Positions 5,513 to 9,163 of a DNA stretch of 9,163 bases are shown here, in pieces (position 1 is the stretch's first letter; each line of letters opens with the position of its first letter). The notes beneath the pieces were generated by a model that saw only the letters and a program-made list of their open reading frames with translations, did not search any database and was not told where the DNA came from. This DNA is from Chthoniobacterales bacterium. GTDB lineage: Bacteria > Verrucomicrobiota > Verrucomicrobiia > Chthoniobacterales > UBA10450. A program made the translations under genes and the position numbers. The DNA is taken from positions 1 through 9,163 of the forward strand of contig JACCTI010000264.1 of assembly GCA_013812515.1 (NCBI GenBank), written 5' to 3'.

Positions 5513-8254
5513 ATGAGCAGCGACCGAGGGTGGATCCAAGCCAAAGCGACCAAGGCGCTGAATCCCGGGCAGGTCGAACGCACTCTGACGCGGCTCGCTG
5601 AGCAGATGAGTGGAGGCGAAACCGAGCTGCGTAACACGCTTGAGGCGTTTCCGCTTGGTGAAGATTCGCTCCTCCATCTACTCTCCGTTTCGAGCATCTG
5701 TGCGGCGCGACTCGTGCGTGATCCAGAGGTCCTCGGCTGGCTACGTCATCCTGATGTCTGCGCTTCCTCGCGCCGGAGTGGCCGCATGCTGCGTGATCTT
5801 CGTGCGATCACGAGCGGTCCACTGAGCGAGCAGAATTTTCGCCCATTGCGCCTCTGGAAAGGTCGCGAGATGCTTCGAATCGCGCTCCGCGAAGTGGCCG
5901 AAGCCGCACCGCTGGAAGAAACCACGGCGGAGCTCTCGCAGCTGGCGGAAATCTGCGTCGTCGAAGTGCTGCGGCATTGGGAGAACGAATTACGCTCCCG
6001 TCTGGGAGGACCCGATGCGGAGCTGGCGATCCTTGGTGTGGGCAAGCTCGGCGGACGCGAGTTGAACCACAGCTCGGACATGGACGTGATTTTCCTCTAC
6101 AGCACCGAGGGCCAGGTCACGTCAACGCTCACCTACCACCAGTGGTTCAATCGCCTCGCGACCAAAGTATTCGAAACCTTCGCCGCCAAAAGCTCGGATG
6201 GGGCACTTTTTCGCATGGACTTGCGGCTGCGGCCCGAAGGCTCCGCCGGTCCCCTGGCACGATCGCTCGAAAGTCTGGAGAATTACTATTCCGGTTTCGG
6301 CGAGACCTGGGAGCGCCTCGCCTTGATCAAAGCGCGCTTCATCGCGGGCAGCGAAGAGCTCGCCTACGACTTTCTTCGCGAGCATCAGCCGTTCATTTAT
6401 CCGCGCAGTCCCACGCCCGAATTGCTTGATGAGGTTGCCGCAATCAAGCGCCGCATTGAGCGCGATGTGGTCGGACACGAAAATCTGGAGCGGAACGTCA
6501 AACTGGGTACGGGGGGAATTCGCGAAATCGAATTTGTCGTGCAAGCGCTGCAACTTCTGCACGGCGCGCGGAACGCTTTCTTGCAAGAAACCAGCACGTT
6601 GCGCGCACTGGCTGCCCTGGCGGAGCTGGACCTTCTCCCGCACGGCGAAGCGAGAGATCTCGAACACGCATATCGCTTCCTCCGCCGCGTCGAGCACCGC
6701 TTGCAGATCGAAGCCGAACAACAAACGCACACAGTTCCCGCCGAGCGGGAATCGCTCGAGTGCCTCGCGCGCAGCCTCGGTTTCGCCGGTGCAGATGAAT
6801 TTTCAGCGACCCTCCGGCGACATACGCAACGCGTACGCACCATCTTCGAACGGGTCATCACAGAGCGTTCGCGTGACAAAGAATCCGGTTCCGCGGGGTT
6901 AAAGATCTTCGGGAATCAGGGTGCGGCGACGAAAGCTTTTTCGGAGCTTGGTCAGGGCCGCGGCAGTTTTCACGTTGCTCCTCGCACGCGACAGATTTTT
7001 CGGAAGCTCCGCCCCATGTTGCTGCAATGGCTCGGCGACTGCGCCGATCCCGACGCAACCCTGACGCAGTTCCTTCGCTTCGTAGAGGCGTATGGGATGC
7101 GCAGCCTGCTTTTCGAGCTGCTGGTGGCAAACCCGCGTTTGTTGGAGCTGGTCGTAAAGACTTTCGACGCTAGCCGCTTTGCGACGGATGTTCTGATTCG
7201 CCGGCCTCAACTGCTCGAAGAAGTTACCGCGACGGGTGTGTTAGACCGCAGCATCTCGGTGGATCGCCACCTGAAAGCGTTGCGCGAGACGAACGCGGCC
7301 GTCGGGCAACTCGATCCAGTCCGTGCGTATCGAAAAGCGCAACTCCTGCGCATTCTCGTGCGCGACGTTCTCGGCGCCGCAGACTTGGCGACAGTCCGCC
7401 GGGAACATTCCGCGCTCGCGGAAGCATGCCTCCTGTTCGTCCACAGTCTTGTCGCTCCAGCAGGCGACCTGACGATCATCGCGCTCGGAAAGTTTGGTGG
7501 TCGCGACTTGAGTTACGGTGCGGATCTCGACGTCGTTTTTGTGGGTGGGAACACGCGTGCTGCGCAAGAGCTCGTGGTCGAGATGGCAAAATCGACGGCG
7601 GAAGGCGTGATCTCGCCGCTGGACATGCGGCTGCGTCCGGACGGTGAAAAGGGCACGCTCACCTGCTCATTAAGCACATGCACCGCCTACTACTATACGC
7701 GAGCACAACTGTGGGAGTTGCAGGCGCTCACCCGGGCACGGCCCTTATGCGGCATCCTGGGGCCTGAGTACCTGCAACGTGCGCAGCTCGCCTGGCGCAG
7801 CGCGGGCGAACGTGAAGATCTCTTCGCGCAGATCGATGCGATGCGAGGACGCATCCGATGTGAGCGTGGCAGCGGTTCTGAGATTCTCGATTTCAAAACG
7901 GGCTTGGGCGGAATGGTGGAAGCCGAGTTCCTTGTTCAAGCGTTGCAAATGCGCGCGGCCATCTGGAGTCCGCAGTTCAATGCCGCACTCGATGAATTGA
8001 AGCGGCTGCAGGCGCTCACGGCCGACGAGACGACTGCCTTGGCTGCGAGCTACGACTTTCTGCGCCGATGCGAATCAATCCTGCGCCGCTGGGAGAACAC
8101 CTCCGTTTCATCTTTGCCGCCAGAAGAGAGCGAGCAGCGCAAACTGGCGAAGCGTGCGGGCGCAAAGGATCTGGCAGCCTTTGGCGATCAATACCGAGCA
8201 GCGCGCGAGACGATCCACGCAATCTACTCGCGCTACCTCCAGAAGCTGACCTAG
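5513..8254 (+). CDS. glnE: Bifunctional glutamine synthetase adenylyltransferase/adenylyl-removing enzyme
   Basis: GlnE adjusts glutamine synthetase activity by attaching AMP to, or removing it from, a tyrosine of each subunit in response to nitrogen status. From ATG 5513 the product is 913 residues, close to the E. coli length of 946, with two homologous nucleotidyltransferase domains. The N-terminal, adenylyl-removing half has GVGKLGGRELNHSSDMD with Asp189 and Asp191 as metal ligands, then MDLRLRPEGSAGPL and GGIREIEFVVQ. The C-terminal, adenylylating half has ALGKFGGRDLSYGADLD with Asp671 and Asp673, then MDMRLRPDG-like LDMRLRPDGEKGTL and GLGGMVEAEFLVQ. Both active sites look intact. An in-frame TTG at 5462 would add 17 residues of unremarkable sequence; I prefer the ATG, though neither has a good Shine-Dalgarno. 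It follows the rhomboid gene by 67 bases, perhaps co-transcribed. No PII or glnA gene is in view. The TAG stop overlaps the stop of the convergent DUF4112 gene. Confidence 0.95.
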   Translation: MSSDRGWIQAKATKALNPGQVERTLTRLAEQMSGGETELRNTLEAFPLGEDSLLHLLSVSSICAARLVRDPEVLGWLRHPDVCASSRRSGRMLRDLRAITSGPLSEQNFRPLRLWKGREMLRIALREVAEAAPLEETTAELSQLAEICVVEVLRHWENELRSRLGGPDAELAILGVGKLGGRELNHSSDMDVIFLYSTEGQVTSTLTYHQWFNRLATKVFETFAAKSSDGALFRMDLRLRPEGSAGPLARSLESLENYYSGFGETWERLALIKARFIAGSEELAYDFLREHQPFIYPRSPTPELLDEVAAIKRRIERDVVGHENLERNVKLGTGGIREIEFVVQALQLLHGARNAFLQETSTLRALAALAELDLLPHGEARDLEHAYRFLRRVEHRLQIEAEQQTHTVPAERESLECLARSLGFAGADEFSATLRRHTQRVRTIFERVITERSRDKESGSAGLKIFGNQGAATKAFSELGQGRGSFHVAPRTRQIFRKLRPMLLQWLGDCADPDATLTQFLRFVEAYGMRSLLFELLVANPRLLELVVKTFDASRFATDVLIRRPQLLEEVTATGVLDRSISVDRHLKALRETNAAVGQLDPVRAYRKAQLLRILVRDVLGAADLATVRREHSALAEACLLFVHSLVAPAGDLTIIALGKFGGRDLSYGADLDVVFVGGNTRAAQELVVEMAKSTAEGVISPLDMRLRPDGEKGTLTCSLSTCTAYYYTRAQLWELQALTRARPLCGILGPEYLQRAQLAWRSAGEREDLFAQIDAMRGRIRCERGSGSEILDFKTGLGGMVEAEFLVQALQMRAAIWSPQFNAALDELKRLQALTADETTALAASYDFLRRCESILRRWENTSVSSLPPEESEQRKLAKRAGAKDLAAFGDQYRAARETIHAIYSRYLQKLT

Positions 8255-8796
8255 TGACCAGACAATAGTTTGATCAGCTGTTGAATCACGAAAAGACTCA
8301 CCGTGATGCCCGCGACGACCAGGATCCCAAGCAAGATGAGGACGCCAAAAACAAAAATCCAATCGCCGCGTCCTGCCCTTCGCCGTCCCCCAGCGTATTC
8401 TTTGATGAGCCGGTGATTCCGCACGTTCGACTTAAACCAAAACGAAAACGCATCGCCCACCACCGGGACGATGCCGATGAGTTCGTTCAGGAGGATGTTC
8501 ACTGACATCCGCGCAAGAATGATTTTCGGTAAACCCTGCCGCGCCGCTTGAATGAGCGCGATCGCCGAAACCATCGCCGACCCCGTGTCCCCGATGCCGG
8601 GAATCAAGCCGATTAACGGGTCGATACCAATCTTGAATTTCGTGCCCGGGAGACGAACCAGTTCGTCCATGAGGGTCGCGATCCAGCGAAAGAGCGGCTC
8701 GACGGGCTTCGTCTCTTCGCTTTCGGGCGGGAGGACTTCCCACTCCGGAATTTGCGATTTTCGATCATGGATTTCCGATTCCATCAAGAGTCGCAT
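8251..8796 (-). CDS. DUF4112 domain-containing membrane protein
   Basis: The function of DUF4112 proteins is unknown. The 181-residue product has a polar N-terminus (1-34), then the domain: RWIATLMDELVRLPGTKFKIG, here described as a helix at about 37-50 leading into IGIDPLIGLIPGIGD (57-71). A second, similar element, IGIVPVVGDAF (107-117), follows, with FKSNVRNHRLI after it. The paired G(L/I)(I/V)P..GD turns are the family signature and suggest an internal duplication. A basic GGRRRAGRG stretch (136-144) precedes a strong C-terminal membrane helix (about 147-172). The ATG at 8796 has a plausible AGGGG ribosome binding site five bases upstream. A second ATG four codons in (8784) is possible. 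The first residues are encoded partly by an inverted repeat, so the N-terminus may not be conserved. It lies 44 bases after rho on the same strand and ends on the same CTAG as glnE. Confidence 0.85.
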   Translation of the reverse strand: MRLLMESEIHDRKSQIPEWEVLPPESEETKPVEPLFRWIATLMDELVRLPGTKFKIGIDPLIGLIPGIGDTGSAMVSAIALIQAARQGLPKIILARMSVNILLNELIGIVPVVGDAFSFWFKSNVRNHRLIKEYAGGRRRAGRGDWIFVFGVLILLGILVVAGITVSLFVIQQLIKLLSGH

Positions 8797-8837
8797 TGGT
8801 GCCCCTAATCGATAATCGCCAATCGCAAGTCGAAAAT
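8750..8837. repeat. Imperfect inverted repeat (31-base arms) spanning the DUF4112 gene start
   Basis: The arms 8750-8780 and 8807-8837 are built of degenerate GATT/CGATT-like units and are complementary at 22 of 31 positions, or 25 of 31 with G-U pairs in the minus-strand RNA. The 26-base loop (8781-8806) carries the AGGGG ribosome binding site and the ATG of the DUF4112 gene. The AT-rich, repetitive character differs from the surrounding GC-rich coding DNA. It looks like a small dispersed intergenic repeat that overlaps the 5' end of the gene; copies elsewhere in the genome cannot be checked here. Confidence 0.6.
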
Positions 8838-8840
8838 GAC

Positions 8841-9163
8841 CTAGCCCGGAATTTCCTTCAGCATCTGGGCGTTCGTCGGGAACTTCTTCACGAACATCAG
8901 CAGACGCTCGATCGCTTCAGAAGGCTTGTGGCCAGCAAGACCGCGGCGAATCAGGTTGATTTTCTCAAGCTCCCAGGGCTGCAGCAGCAGCTCCTCGCGA
9001 CGCGTGCCGGAAAGGAAGATATCGACAGCGGGATACACGCGTGAATCGCTGATCTTCCGATCGAGCACCAGCTCCATATTCCCGGTGCCTTTGAACTCCT
9101 GGAAGATTAGCTCATCCATGCGGCTGCCGGTTTCGATCAGCGCGGTCGCGACAATCGTGAGCG
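8841..9163 (-). CDS. rho: Transcription termination factor Rho, C-terminal part (5' end outside window)
   Basis: Rho is the hexameric RNA-dependent ATPase that ends transcription of untranslated RNA. About 107 C-terminal residues are in the window, and the reading frame stays open to the edge, so the gene is partial only because the window ends. The sequence matches the end of the RecA-like motor domain: TIVATALIETGSRMDELIF, EFKGTGNMEL, DRKISDSRVYPAVD and SGTRREELL align closely with E. coli Rho (ATALIDTGSKMDEVIYEEF, GTGNMELHLSRKI, SGTRKEELL). The tail after that diverges, with its own LKEIPG ending. An internal ATG at 9119 is not the real start. Stop is TAG at 8843-8841, 44 bases upstream of the DUF4112 gene, which may be co-transcribed. 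Confidence 0.96.
   Translation of the reverse strand, partial: LTIVATALIETGSRMDELIFQEFKGTGNMELVLDRKISDSRVYPAVDIFLSGTRREELLLQPWELEKINLIRRGLAGHKPSEAIERLLMFVKKFPTNAQMLKEIPG

Noticed and set aside
6122..6730. Minus-strand open frame of 202 codons inside glnE
   Set aside because: It is a mirror of the adenylyl-removing domain coding sequence and no independent features support it.
1..9163. Mobile elements, CRISPR arrays, defence or biosynthetic clusters; tRNA-Glu as an integration site
   Set aside because: No transposase, integrase, regular direct repeats or atypical gene cargo appear; the genes are chromosomal housekeeping or envelope genes, and no duplicated tRNA 3' end was seen in the window.

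Overview
This window looks like ordinary chromosomal backbone from a GC-rich Gram-negative bacterium. The outer-membrane genes (the Kdo transferase WaaA and an AsmA-type protein) point to a two-membrane envelope. The combination of GlnE, a rhomboid with a cytoplasmic C-terminal tail, a DUF4112 membrane protein and a Rho of this type would suit Verrucomicrobiota, possibly a soil Chthoniobacterales-like lineage. That placement is inference from gene content and has not been tested. I see no mobile element, CRISPR array, phage gene or defence cassette.

Layout. The left third is read on the minus strand: an AsmA-like protein (3576-2008), rsmD (2011-1433) and waaA (1436-132), each joined to the next by a 4-base ATGA stop/start overlap, followed by tRNA-Glu(UUC) (74-2). 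A 61-base divergent gap (3577-3637) separates this operon from rightward genes: a YegS/DgkB-type lipid kinase (3638-4504), a rhomboid-family membrane protein (4615-5445) and glnE (5513-8254). The right end is again on the minus strand: the C-terminal part of rho (cut by the window edge) and a DUF4112 membrane protein. The DUF4112 gene ends tail to tail with glnE on one shared CTAG tetramer.

Functional themes. WaaA, the AsmA-like protein and possibly the lipid kinase concern envelope lipids. RsmD and tRNA-Glu belong to translation, GlnE to nitrogen control through glutamine synthetase, and Rho to transcription termination. Apart from the tightly coupled asmA-rsmD-waaA unit, these look like neighbours and not one pathway.

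Points of most interest: (1) the rhomboid keeps its catalytic Ser but has Tyr where the family's catalytic His is expected, so it may be a pseudoprotease; (2) a promoter-like element sits exactly where it would give the rhomboid a leaderless mRNA; (3) an imperfect 31-base inverted repeat between rho and the DUF4112 gene places that gene's ribosome binding site and ATG in the loop; (4) glnE and the DUF4112 gene share a palindromic stop. No clearly new multi-gene system was found.
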